Assembly (NCBI RefSeq): GCF_009792895.1
Contig: NZ_WSSC01000001.1
Location: 1-64,000, forward strand
Length of the DNA: 64,000 nucleotides
DNA from: Pigmentibacter ruber
Lineage (GTDB): Bacteria > Bdellovibrionota_B > Oligoflexia > Silvanigrellales > Silvanigrellaceae
Reading direction: 5' to 3'
Shown here one piece after another: positions 8,801-16,513 of this stretch (position 1 is the stretch's first letter; every line of letters starts with the position of its first letter). The translations under genes were made by a program, and so were the position numbers. The notes beneath the pieces were generated by a model. That model saw only the letters and a program-made list of their open reading frames with translations. It was not told the DNA's origin and did no database searches.

Positions 8801-9695
8801 TTGTATCTAACAATCCTTGGAGAAGAGTTGGTACACATTGCAGTGTATTTACTTTGTGTTTATTTATGTAAGATATTATTTTTGTAGGATCCATATAGCT
8901 ATATGAATCTGTGAGGACAACTTGTGAACCACATGCTAAAGATAATATTTCCCATTGCGCAGCATCAAAACTTATTGGAGTTTTTTGCAGTATTATTGAA
9001 GCATCATTAATGCTTTGATTTTTTTCTAGCCAATCCATCTGATTAAAAATATTCTCATGATTTATCATAACTCCTTTTGGATTTCCTGTACTACCGGAGG
9101 TATAAATGACATAACATAAGTCTTCACTCTTTATTATACTCTGTTCTAGTAATTGATTTAATTCAAATTTTTCTGAATATTTTTGAGAAAATGATTCACT
9201 CAAAATTATATTTGATTTTGAAGTGACTAAATTATCTATCTTTTTGGATAAATTTTTAGTAGTTATAATATTTGTTACATTACTGTTTTCAAGCATATAT
9301 TGTATTCTATTATCTGGATACTCTATAGATAGTGGTAAATAAGCAGATCCAGATGATATTATTCCCCAAATATTTGTAATTATGTCAAGAGGGTTTTCTA
9401 AATAGACAGCTATTATTTGCTTATTACAAGCTATTATTTTATTCAAATGACTTCTAATATTTGATATATATTCAAGAAAATCTCTATAAGTGTAATTGAT
9501 ATTATTATAAGTTATTGCTTTTTTTTCAGGATTTTTAAAGCAATTAATTAAAAACTTAGAAAAAATGTTTTTTCTATTAAGAATTTCTTTAAATAAATTT
9601 TCAAATTTATTTGATTCAAAATCTAAATTATTTTCAATAAAACTATTTATTAGATAAAGGTTGCTACCTTCTAATTTACTATTTATTTTTTGCAA
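5805..9695 (-). CDS. indC: Indigoidine-synthetase-type NRPS (A-Ox-T-TE)
   Basis: A single-module NRPS of 1296 residues, the usual size of IndC/BpsA. The adenylation domain carries the A3 loop TSGSTGNPKG (about 199-208), SFDAAQWE (242-249) and YGPTE. The substrate-code positions, read by alignment to GrsA, give D-A-W-Q-F-G-L-I-N, which I recognise as a glutamine code. A nitroreductase/McbC-type FMN oxidase domain is inserted at about 560-890, between A8 and A10. The thiolation domain has LGGNS with Ser about 993. The thioesterase has GYSFG (Ser about 1124) and a late His in LDHYS. The enzyme should cyclise and oxidise glutamine to 3-aminoquinone-type products that dimerise to blue indigoidine or feed minimycin. 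Translation starts at TTG with GAGG upstream. It is the first gene of the operon. Confidence 0.92.
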   Translation of the reverse strand: MQKINSKLEGSNLYLINSFIENNLDFESNKFENLFKEILNRKNIFSKFLINCFKNPEKKAITYNNINYTYRDFLEYISNIRSHLNKIIACNKQIIAVYLENPLDIITNIWGIISSGSAYLPLSIEYPDNRIQYMLENSNVTNIITTKNLSKKIDNLVTSKSNIILSESFSQKYSEKFELNQLLEQSIIKSEDLCYVIYTSGSTGNPKGVMINHENIFNQMDWLEKNQSINDASIILQKTPISFDAAQWEILSLACGSQVVLTDSYSYMDPTKIISYINKHKVNTLQCVPTLLQGLLDTKELKSCNTLKYLFIGGEALNKSLISKSAKEIQTCNFINLYGPTECTINSSALNIDIKKIDMYEKIISIGKPISNMYYYVLNKYLEINPIGEIGELYIAGKGVGQGYLNNLITTKERFLPNPFSISSDDKILYKTGDLVKLLEDGSYLYCGRADNQIKLRGYRIELDEIKAVIEMNQWIKHAAVIVKNEIDNNSDYLIAFIELNPNEAVLMDQGKFSPHHISKENKHQVLMQLAENGIHSKNELELKDSYSLNYKAPNEEMIRFAFSRKSYRNFEGNTVNKESILNLISNFQLDKNSFKKFITDLSFDNISEILRYFGKYQSSERLLPKYSYASPGALYATQMYLECSNLSFINNGYYYYHPIEHKLYNFCNINSSKENYLRIHFIGKKSAIENVYQLNVSEVLEFETGHILGVFDKILPKFGLEITNFNYDPNLLNILNLKEDYIYLGSYQITSNNNLDKFQDIEVYFQNQNNYFKDLDSGLYEVKQNNLNKVSSDYVLENEVIAINQIVYQRSHFGISLINKSSNWHQYIDLGRYLQHLQMNDINIGLVSSGYSSKSGHSLPTALKLEKILDLNKESASYFCIGGSISIEQKKDMGMKEDSVHMQGPIEIILEDLKKKLPNFMIPNKVITLEKMPLTANGKIDIEHLKTLNVDIKSTSIIKPRNDLENIIYQIWIDELKIKDFSVTDNFFLLGGNSITIIKILKRLKNEFKIDIPIQSFFEYKSIDKLTEFIKNSNKKKLNRIINLNEKEGNDSIFCWPGLGGFCLNLKNLSKSINSETIFYGVQSYGLNDNEKPYNSIEEMAKHDLHLIKKIKPTGPYKLWGYSFGAQVAYETCYLLEKLGEEVSDVILIAPGMPIIKNSILESNTFGEIASFDNKKFIAVLFSVFFGKVNTPLLEICLNICYNEELFINFIIANNNAFDYQISKRIVELVKSTYNFISTNKLTNKIIKAPIKIFLTQGDNISNFEKDLLHLKDNIIIKNIPLDHYSILQEENFNF

Positions 9696-10039
9696 GATTA
9701 ACCTCTTTTGATTTTATTTAATTAAATGATGTCTTAAATATTTTTTCTTGTAAAGAGGAAATTGAAGATAAATTATAATTAATAAAACTTGTTAACTATT
9801 TTTAATTAATTTTAATTTATTACTAATTAAAATTAATTTTATTCATATAGTTTTAATTATTATAAAAATTTACGCTATTTAATTAAATTTTTAATGATCT
9901 AGATTGTTTTTGAATTTCGCAAAAATAATTTTAAATTTGTAATTTTAGAATTGTCGTTAAAAATAATTAGTGTATATTTTTAATATAAGTAAAAAATAAT
10001 TGAAATAAATTTAATTGCTTTCTGTTTAAGTAAATTAAA
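9696..10039 (-). promoter_or_regulatory. NRPS upstream region with a 14-bp inverted repeat
   Basis: This 344-base gene-free stretch is nearly pure A+T. It contains a perfect inverted repeat (arms 9804-9817 and 9825-9838, 7-base loop) about 110 bases before the NRPS start, and a TATAAT on the minus strand at 9772-9777 without a convincing -35 box. The repeat has no following U-run and is low in complexity, so it may be chance or an operator. Nothing else is recognisable. Confidence 0.3.
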
Positions 10040-10471
10040 CTAATTACAACTTTGACCTGGACCTGCTGGCATTTTGCAGCTACTACAACACTCTTCACCA
10101 CCGCTTATTGAGACACAAGTAGAACAATAGGCTACTAAAATCCATCCTGCAGCACACCATCCAGTGCAGTTACAGCAAACAGCCTTTGACATTGGATTTC
10201 CTTTTAATTTATTTGGATCTTTTGGATCTTGATAGTCACTAAATAATGTAAGACAAGCGTCAAGCTTTTTTGTGGTTGCTTCTGGACTTGCTTTTTTGGC
10301 ATTTTCTAAAATTAATTTTTTACTTTCTTTTGAATTTACAGAATCTAATTTTTTTATAGTTTCATTTCCAAGTACCCAGCGAATGCATTCTTGAATTTCG
10401 GTAAAAGCAAAAGAATTTTTTTGAAAAGTAAATAGTAATGTAGCTATCATTAAAATTTTAAATTGTTTCAT
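10040..10471 (-). CDS. Small exported cysteine-rich protein
   Basis: A 143-residue protein with a signal peptide (cleavage near ..NSFA/FTE). It has a charged helical middle and a C-terminal half of about 45 residues holding ten cysteines in clusters (CCNC, WCAAGW, YCSTC, ECCSSC, final SC). Two further cysteines lie in the N-terminal half. The spacing suggests multiple disulfides or metal binding after export. I recognise no family. AAAAGGGA precedes the ATG. It follows the B2 beta-lactamase gene by 84 bases on the same strand, but a shared transcript is not certain. It could be a secreted peptide with a helical leader, or an envelope protein. Confidence 0.7.
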   Translation of the reverse strand: MKQFKILMIATLLFTFQKNSFAFTEIQECIRWVLGNETIKKLDSVNSKESKKLILENAKKASPEATTKKLDACLTLFSDYQDPKDPNKLKGNPMSKAVCCNCTGWCAAGWILVAYCSTCVSISGGEECCSSCKMPAGPGQSCN

Positions 10472-10555
10472 ATATATCCCTTTTTATTTAAATATATATG
10501 AAACTGGAAAATACTTTATTTTATGTCAATAATTTGGCGATATTATTCTTATTAA

Positions 10556-11302
10556 TTATTTTTTTCTTTTTTCAAGGAGGGATAAATAATGATCTATGAG
10601 TCCTGAACCTTCATGAATAGGAGAATCGTGACCAGCGACAATATATGAAATTTTTAAATTTAAATTTTTTAGTTTTTGTAAAGTTTTTGGGTATTCATCT
10701 AGATCTGCATAGGATAAATTACCAAGTTTTTCTTTCAAAATACAATTTCCATACAATATTTCTTCTTTAGGAAAGTAGATAAAAATACCATCTTTTGTAT
10801 GAGAAGGGCCTAAATATATAGATTTAATTTTACCATTTTGTAGTTGAAAATCACTTGGCATTATTTTAGTAGGTAGAATAAAAGGTAATCGTGGGTAATC
10901 ACTAATGGATTTTTTAGTAAAATCAATAACATTTTTCCAATCTTGTTGCATTAAATCATATGTTAATTGGGTTGAAATTATTGTTGCACCAATACTTTTC
11001 CAATACAAATTACCACCAGCTCTATCTGGATGATAATTTGTATTAATTACTTCTTTGATAGGTTTGTTTGAAATTTTTTTAATTTCATTAGCTAGTAATA
11101 ATGCTGTATCATTACTCCAGGTAGCACCTACTACAGTGATATGTTCCTCACCTATATAGAACATGGAGTTTTCTTTATAAAAATAATCATCTTCTACAAC
11201 ATAGACTGCATCTTTAAGTTTTTTGATAGATAATTCAGCAGCAAATGTTGAAATGGAAAAACAAGAAATTATAGAAATTGAAAAAAGTTTTAATATATTC
11301 AT
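10556..11302 (-). CDS. Subclass B2 metallo-beta-lactamase (CphA-like)
   Basis: A periplasmic zinc hydrolase of about 248 residues with a signal peptide ending ..STFAA. All subclass B2 marks are present (numbered from the ATG at 11302): Asn89 in NTNYHPDRAGGN, where B1/B3 enzymes have His, then His91 and Asp93, His168 in GPSHT, Cys187 in YGNCILKEKLGN and His225 in AGHDSP. Long stretches match CphA of Aeromonas as I remember it (WKSIGA, GNCILKEKLGNLS, HDSPIH, LIDHY). B2 enzymes are mono-zinc carbapenemases with little activity on penicillins. The ATG at 11302 has AAAAGG eight bases upstream; a GTG nine bases earlier is less likely. Codon use is as AT-rich as its neighbours, so recent transfer is not evident. 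Confidence 0.93.
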   Translation of the reverse strand: MNILKLFSISIISCFSISTFAAELSIKKLKDAVYVVEDDYFYKENSMFYIGEEHITVVGATWSNDTALLLANEIKKISNKPIKEVINTNYHPDRAGGNLYWKSIGATIISTQLTYDLMQQDWKNVIDFTKKSISDYPRLPFILPTKIMPSDFQLQNGKIKSIYLGPSHTKDGIFIYFPKEEILYGNCILKEKLGNLSYADLDEYPKTLQKLKNLNLKISYIVAGHDSPIHEGSGLIDHYLSLLEKRKK

Positions 11303-11373
11303 GTGATACACCTTTTAGGAGAATAGACTACCAAAATTGAAAAACTAGCAAATATAAATTTAGAATTCAAGGG

Positions 11374-12114
11374 TTACATTTTTTTTAGGATGCCACCATA
11401 AATTTTTCCATTTAATTTTCCATTATTTTCAATAATAACTGTACCATTTCCATCTTCAAATAAAATATCACCATTAACTGTACTATTATCTATATAAACA
11501 TACTTTTTATTAAAAAAACTAAAACTAGATTTTTTTATTATTATTTCTTTAGTTTTTGTTTTATTGGTAATTTTAACTTTATTAGATTCTACAAAAATTG
11601 CTTTGTTAAATGTTGAATTTGATGCAAAAAAATTACCTTTAATATAAATTTTTCCATTTATGGTTGAATTTTCTTCAAACTTAACTGCTCCATCATTATT
11701 AAAATTATTTACTAAAATACTATAACCTTTAAAATTTCCATTTCCTTTAAAATCATCGCATATTAATTTTTTAGCAACAAATGTCCCTGAATTATTAATA
11801 TTTTTAATATTTACTTTATCTCCATAAAATGCACCTGATCCAGTATAAAAATCTGCAGTTAAATTATCAGCACTAAATGAGCCTGAACTCTTTATACTTT
11901 CAACAAAAACATTTTGGAAATTGCTTTTACCGCTATTCAAATAATTCTTTTTTATCTTAATATTAATGAGTTTGACGGTTCCAGAATGATCAATGCATTC
12001 TACTTCTGAATTGCTTAACTCCAATGAGCCTAACGAATTTATACACGCAAATACAGAACAATTGAAATAAATTAAAAACAAAACAGGTACAAATTTAAAG
12101 ATAAGATTTTTCAT
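11374..12114 (-). CDS. Exported bactofilin-like repeat protein
   Basis: A 246-residue protein with an N-terminal signal sequence ending ..SVFAC, so possibly a lipoprotein, though the lipobox is poor. The rest is built from short repeats of the type (S/N)GxFxAxxLxxxxFxGxGxF, rich in Gly, Asn and aliphatic residues. This is the pattern of a right-handed beta-helix as in bactofilin/polymer-forming or head-domain (DUF2807-like) proteins. A structural role in the envelope or periplasm is likely. It has no enzymatic motif and no obvious link to the neighbouring beta-lactamase. Confidence 0.6.
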   Translation of the reverse strand: MKNLIFKFVPVLFLIYFNCSVFACINSLGSLELSNSEVECIDHSGTVKLINIKIKKNYLNSGKSNFQNVFVESIKSSGSFSADNLTADFYTGSGAFYGDKVNIKNINNSGTFVAKKLICDDFKGNGNFKGYSILVNNFNNDGAVKFEENSTINGKIYIKGNFFASNSTFNKAIFVESNKVKITNKTKTKEIIIKKSSFSFFNKKYVYIDNSTVNGDILFEDGNGTVIIENNGKLNGKIYGGILKKM

Positions 12115-12295
12115 TTTTTCACCTAGTTAAAAAAGACCTCTAATTAACTAAGTAAAAAAAAAAATAATGTCAATAATATTTTAATTTTAAAATTAAAATA
12201 TTATTATTAGAATTTTTTTAAAATTTTTAGAAAATTAGATTTCTGCTTACCATAAACTTTAAGTTTGATTAAATTAACGTGTTATATCTTAAATG

Positions 12296-14689
12296 CTAGC
12301 ATCTGCTCCAGCCACATGAATTGCAAGTAATACAACCAGCTTGATGAATTAAACTATCTTTTTGGCAGTTTGGACAGCTTTCACTAACTAATTTGCTTCC
12401 TTCTGGAATGTATTTTTTTAATACTCTACAAATAGCCTTTGCAAATGTTGTCAAATCACCCTCAGATTTTTGAAGCTGCTGTTCAATAAATTTTATATCA
12501 ATACCGTGTCTTAAGTTAAGTGACACTAGGCGTGTTATGGCGTTTTCACATCCATTATTTTCAAAATTTTCTTTTATATTAATTTTTTGTAATTTTTTAT
12601 TTTCGTCAATTATATTTAAAAAATAAATTCCTTTTTTATTTTTTAAAATTTTTCCTACTTGATGGTCTTGTGATATAATTTTTTTCTTATAAATTCCGCA
12701 AAAAACCTCATATGGAACATTATCAAATTTTCCAATAAGAACTATCCAATTTTGAGCTGCAACTTTAATATAGTGAATATCGCAATCAAGCAATTCTGGT
12801 CTTTTAAATGTTGCAAATTTAGATTTTTTAATGTTTGTAGACAACTCAATATTATTTAAAACACCTTCTCTACTTTTATCTCTATAAACTGTTACCGACT
12901 TTAAATTATTTTCCCAAGCATTAAAATAAATATTTTTTACATCTTCAATAGTTGCTGTATTTGGTAAATTATATGTGACTGAAATACCACTATCAATATA
13001 TTTGTAAATTTCGGCTAATAATTTTATTTTATCTAATGAATTAATGTTTTTTTCTGGTAATTTATCCCATGCTGCAAAAACCCATTCATCAGTTTTTATT
13101 AATTCATCAATATTTTCTTTTGTTACAGGAATATTTTTTCTTTTTAATTCATTTAAAACACAATTATCAAAAATAAAGTGAGATCTATATTCACCTGTTA
13201 AAACACGTTCTTTTCTTTCATGATAAGGAGCAAATGCGGGTTCGCAGCCACTACCCCCAGCACTTACAACCATTGATAAAGTACCAGTGGGAGCTATTGA
13301 AAGACAACATACGTGCCGCATTGTTTTGAAATCCTCTTCTTTCAAATTAGTTAACTTAATTAATCTTTGAATAAAAGGACTTTTTAAATACCACTTTGGA
13401 GAAAATTCTGTAAAATTTCCACGTTCTTTACCTAAATTAATTGATGTTCTATAAGCAGTTTCTGAAAACACACTCATAATATCAGCAACAATTTTTATAC
13501 TTTCATCAGAGCAGTATCTTATCTTATTTTTTATAAACCAATCATAAAGCCCTGTGAATCCTAAGCCAATTCTAGTCATAGAGACTAATTTATCACGTTG
13601 AACTGGATGGGGCGATCTATTTTCATTGTATTCCGCTATAATAACATTGTCTAAAAATCGAATACCAAACTCAACTCTTTCAATTAACCAATCTTTCCAA
13701 TTTTCGTTATAGAGAGGCATATTATAAAAATTAATTGAAGATAGTACACATGTATTATAAGGATCTAATTTTTGTTCTGAGCATCCATTAGTAGAAACAA
13801 TATGAAATTTTTTATTTGGGTGATAGTTACTATTAGACCAATATTCGCTTGAATCCCAGAACTCTATACCAGGTTCACCTGTTTTCCATGCTTGATGTGC
13901 AATTTGATTAAATAAGTCACTAGCAAAAACTGAATTTCTAATAGATAATTCTGGTCCAGGAGAATAATCTATTAAAACTCTTTTTCCTACAACAATTTTT
14001 TCTTCTTTTCTTTCCCAGCATAAATTAATTTTTTTATTTAAAGTAACTGCATGCATAAACTCACTATCAACTTTTACAGATATATTTTGGGAAGAAAGTT
14101 TTGTTACATCAGATTTGCAAGAAATAAACTCTGGACTATCAGGATGATAAATCCAAAGATCTGGTTTTGTTGCTCCCCTTCTATTTTCAGCTCCGATAAT
14201 TTGCATTGCAGAATCGTAAACAGTTAGAAAACTAACTGCTCCCGTGCTTGTTTTCGCGCAATTATGGGTTTGTGCCCCTCTTGGTCTTAAACCAGAAATA
14301 TCAATTCCATTACCTTGGCCGTATGATGCTATTCTACTCCAATTTTTTAAAGATTCACCAAAGATGTCTTCAATTGAATCATTTACAGGTTCTTGTGTTG
14401 TACAATTAACATATGAAATTTTAAGATTGATATTTCCTGCTGCACGCCATATCCCGCCAGCAGGGCTGAAATCCTTTTTGCAAATATATTCAATTGTTTT
14501 ACTTTTCATGATTGAATAATATTTTTTGTCATATTTGTTTACTTCGTGGGCGACTCTTTCAATTGCTTCTTGAAAAGTTTCTTTTTCAATTTTTTTTGTT
14601 TTTTCATTTAATTTCTCATGACAGTATTTTGCTTCAATAATATTTTTGTAAATATCAGAAGAAAATTCATATTTTAAATTTTTATTCAT
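12296..14689 (-). CDS. nrdJ: Adenosylcobalamin-dependent ribonucleotide reductase (class II)
   Basis: A 797-residue protein that makes deoxyribonucleotides using B12 radical chemistry. Class II hallmarks are present: an N-terminal cysteine in SYVNCTTQ, STNGCSEQ followed by NTCVLSSINF (active-site cysteine finger loop), FTGLYDW, APTGTLSMV with GCEPAFAP, and a TSCPD-type middle/C-terminal region. It ends in a zinc-ribbon (CPNC...CITCNSCGWSRC) whose last cysteines re-reduce the active site. AGAAGG stands just before the ATG. There is no ATP-cone. No separate small subunit or activase is encoded nearby, which fits class II. Confidence 0.93.
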   Translation of the reverse strand: MNKNLKYEFSSDIYKNIIEAKYCHEKLNEKTKKIEKETFQEAIERVAHEVNKYDKKYYSIMKSKTIEYICKKDFSPAGGIWRAAGNINLKISYVNCTTQEPVNDSIEDIFGESLKNWSRIASYGQGNGIDISGLRPRGAQTHNCAKTSTGAVSFLTVYDSAMQIIGAENRRGATKPDLWIYHPDSPEFISCKSDVTKLSSQNISVKVDSEFMHAVTLNKKINLCWERKEEKIVVGKRVLIDYSPGPELSIRNSVFASDLFNQIAHQAWKTGEPGIEFWDSSEYWSNSNYHPNKKFHIVSTNGCSEQKLDPYNTCVLSSINFYNMPLYNENWKDWLIERVEFGIRFLDNVIIAEYNENRSPHPVQRDKLVSMTRIGLGFTGLYDWFIKNKIRYCSDESIKIVADIMSVFSETAYRTSINLGKERGNFTEFSPKWYLKSPFIQRLIKLTNLKEEDFKTMRHVCCLSIAPTGTLSMVVSAGGSGCEPAFAPYHERKERVLTGEYRSHFIFDNCVLNELKRKNIPVTKENIDELIKTDEWVFAAWDKLPEKNINSLDKIKLLAEIYKYIDSGISVTYNLPNTATIEDVKNIYFNAWENNLKSVTVYRDKSREGVLNNIELSTNIKKSKFATFKRPELLDCDIHYIKVAAQNWIVLIGKFDNVPYEVFCGIYKKKIISQDHQVGKILKNKKGIYFLNIIDENKKLQKINIKENFENNGCENAITRLVSLNLRHGIDIKFIEQQLQKSEGDLTTFAKAICRVLKKYIPEGSKLVSESCPNCQKDSLIHQAGCITCNSCGWSRC

Positions 14690-14703
14690 GGCCTTCTTCT
14701 TAT

Positions 14704-14728
14704 AAAAAAATTCACTTCAAAGAAGTGA
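14704..14728 (-). terminator. Terminator-like hairpin just before nrdJ
   Basis: A 7-bp stem (GAAGTGA/TCACTTC, 14712-14728, 3-nt loop) is followed on the minus strand by seven U residues (14710-14704). It sits after the thioesterase gene and only about 15 bases before the nrdJ start codon. It can end the thioesterase transcript, or act as an attenuator in the nrdJ leader. Confidence 0.65.
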
Positions 14729-14780
14729 TTAATTAAATTTCTCTGCTTAATTTTAATTTAAATTGTAAAAATTTGAAACC

Positions 14781-15176
14781 CTAAATTACTTGGGTTGTTT
14801 TTCCTTTTTCATCAATTGCAACCATTGTGAAAATACCACTAACTGCTACTTCTCGTTTATTTGAGTACATTTGTTCCACATATATCTTGACTTCAACTTT
14901 TACACTTTTTGTTCCAACATATGTAACAATACCATAAATATCTGCAAAAGTTCCAGCAGGAATTGGTTTTTGAAAATCAGTTTTATCTAATGACACAGTT
15001 ACCATTTTTTTTCTGGAAAAACGAGTTGCAGTAATAAATGCTACTTCATCCATCCAATTTAACGCAGTTCCTCCAAATAATGTATTATAGTGATTAGTTG
15101 TATCAGGAAATACGCACTTTATCATTCTTGTTTCTGAAAAATGGATTCTTTCTTGAATCTCATCAGAGTAATTCAT
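14781..15176 (-). CDS. Hot-dog fold acyl-CoA thioesterase (YciA/BFIT-like)
   Basis: A 131-residue single hot-dog domain of the acyl-CoA thioesterase family. The active-site helix is recognisable (NTLFGGTALNWMDEVAFITA, with the catalytic acidic residue in MDE), as are the KTDFQKPIPAGTFADI strand region and VEVKIYVEQM. It hydrolyses acyl-CoA esters in the cytosol. Its leader contains a cobalamin riboswitch ending about 30 bases before the ATG. The ribosome binding site AGAGG lies in a small stem (CTCT...AGAG) that the riboswitch could open or close. The next gene is nrdJ, beyond a terminator-like hairpin. Confidence 0.85.
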   Translation of the reverse strand: MNYSDEIQERIHFSETRMIKCVFPDTTNHYNTLFGGTALNWMDEVAFITATRFSRKKMVTVSLDKTDFQKPIPAGTFADIYGIVTYVGTKSVKVEVKIYVEQMYSNKREVAVSGIFTMVAIDEKGKTTQVI

Positions 15177-15204
15177 GTTTTACCTCTTGCTCGAGAGAAA
15201 ATAG

Positions 15205-15300
15205 TTAAAGGTAATCGGACTTTCAATAATATGATCACCGTTGCGGCACAGTGTTGGATTTTCACCAAACTTCCCCTTTAAAAAAAAGATACTCATATTT
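15205..15300 (-). promoter_or_regulatory. Cobalamin riboswitch
   Basis: On the minus strand the conserved core reads in order: GGGGAA, TTGGTGAAAATCCAA (a stem-loop), CACTGTGCCGCAACGGTG (the B12 box GCCGCAAC) and, after a short spacer, AAAGTCCGATTACC. This is the classic cobalamin-riboswitch core. The 5' helix and outer boundary are uncertain. The downstream gene is the thioesterase at 15176. The remaining spacer up to 15415 holds only AT-rich sequence. Confidence 0.85.
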
Positions 15301-15415
15301 TTCTTTTGAAGCAATTTTATTTTCTAAAATAAATTATTTGTTGTTTTTATTTTAGCAAAAATATTGAAAATATATCATTATTAAAAATCAGGAACTTGTA
15401 TGAAATATTTATAAA

Positions 15416-16513
15416 TTATTGATTTGTTTTTAATAAAATTTGATTGTATACCCGAATTGGATCAATATCTTTTAAACATTTTAAATTTTTAAATCTACAA
15501 ACATTGTTCTTTCCGTGCCGACTGCATGGACTACAATTTAAATTTAAGTATTCAATTTGAATATTATTACTTGATGGAACAAAGCCAAATTTAGGAGAGG
15601 TAGATCCAAAAAATACAGTACTTGGTACATTAAAGTTATCTGCTGCATGTGCTGCAAAAGAATCATTAGTTATTATATACTTGGCATTTCCAATAATATC
15701 TAAGGTTTCACATAATTCTGATTTATTGACCATATTTATTACTTTATTTGACTTTGGGTATTCTAGATATTCACCTAAAAATTGTTCATTATTTGATCCG
15801 CAAATAATAATATATAAATTAGTTTCTTTTTTTAATTTTTCAATTAAGATACGAAAATTTTCTTTTGGCCACATTTTGATAAAACTACTAGCTCCAGGAA
15901 ATATGCAAATATATTGCATTTCTTTTGGAAAATAATTTTTTGCAGGTAAAAGCGGTGAAATATGATATGTATCTTTAAATTCTTTTTGATCATTTAAAAT
16001 TATATTTTGCAGAAGTTTTCTCTGTAGATCTTTAATTCGCATAAAATTTTTTGAGAAAAATTTTTGTTTCTGGTTAAAATAAAAAAAGGAAATCACTACC
16101 ATTAATATTCTATAAATAGAATATTTTTTTATGAAATATTTTTTTTCAATTTCAATATGTAATTTATTTTTTAAGTATTTTAAAAATCTTTTACTTCTTT
16201 TTGTATTTTGTAAATCGATATAAAATGACTTATCTTTTGTATTAAGAGAAAGAATATATGAAAGAAATTCATTAATTTCAACTTCTTTGCCGTGTAAAAA
16301 AAAGGAAGTTTCTTTGTTTTTTTCAAAACAAATAAATGCTTGCAAGTGTTTTATTTTTAATGCAATTTCTTTATTGCTCGGAGAAGTTATAAATACTGGA
16401 TAATAGTTATTTTCAATTAAACAAAAAACACTATTGCTTGCAATTAAAACATCTCCAATGGCACTTAGTCTTGTTAAAAAAACAATTCTATTATAATTCC
16501 GAATTTTATTCAT
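15416..16513 (-). CDS. Glycosyltransferase family 9 (LPS heptosyltransferase-like)
   Basis: A GT9 (GT-B fold) protein of about 365 residues. It has an N-terminal RLSAIGDVLIAS nucleotide-sugar fold motif, a second-domain start FPGASSFIKMWPKENF, the NDSFAAHAADNF donor-binding signature, FFGSTSPKFGF, and the closing cysteine set CSPCSRHG...C...C typical of heptosyltransferases. It should add heptose or a related sugar to the LPS core at the inner membrane. I place the start at ATG 16513, overlapping the stop of the upstream membrane-protein gene by 8 bases. A longer frame to 16594 lies inside that gene and lacks family sequence. It is probably co-translated with that gene. Confidence 0.85.
   Translation of the reverse strand: MNKIRNYNRIVFLTRLSAIGDVLIASNSVFCLIENNYYPVFITSPSNKEIALKIKHLQAFICFEKNKETSFFLHGKEVEINEFLSYILSLNTKDKSFYIDLQNTKRSKRFLKYLKNKLHIEIEKKYFIKKYSIYRILMVVISFFYFNQKQKFFSKNFMRIKDLQRKLLQNIILNDQKEFKDTYHISPLLPAKNYFPKEMQYICIFPGASSFIKMWPKENFRILIEKLKKETNLYIIICGSNNEQFLGEYLEYPKSNKVINMVNKSELCETLDIIGNAKYIITNDSFAAHAADNFNVPSTVFFGSTSPKFGFVPSSNNIQIEYLNLNCSPCSRHGKNNVCRFKNLKCLKDIDPIRVYNQILLKTNQ

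Noticed and set aside
9804..9838. 14-bp inverted repeat as terminator or operator
   Set aside because: Composed only of A and T with no U-run; such repeats arise easily here. Listed only as part of the upstream region.
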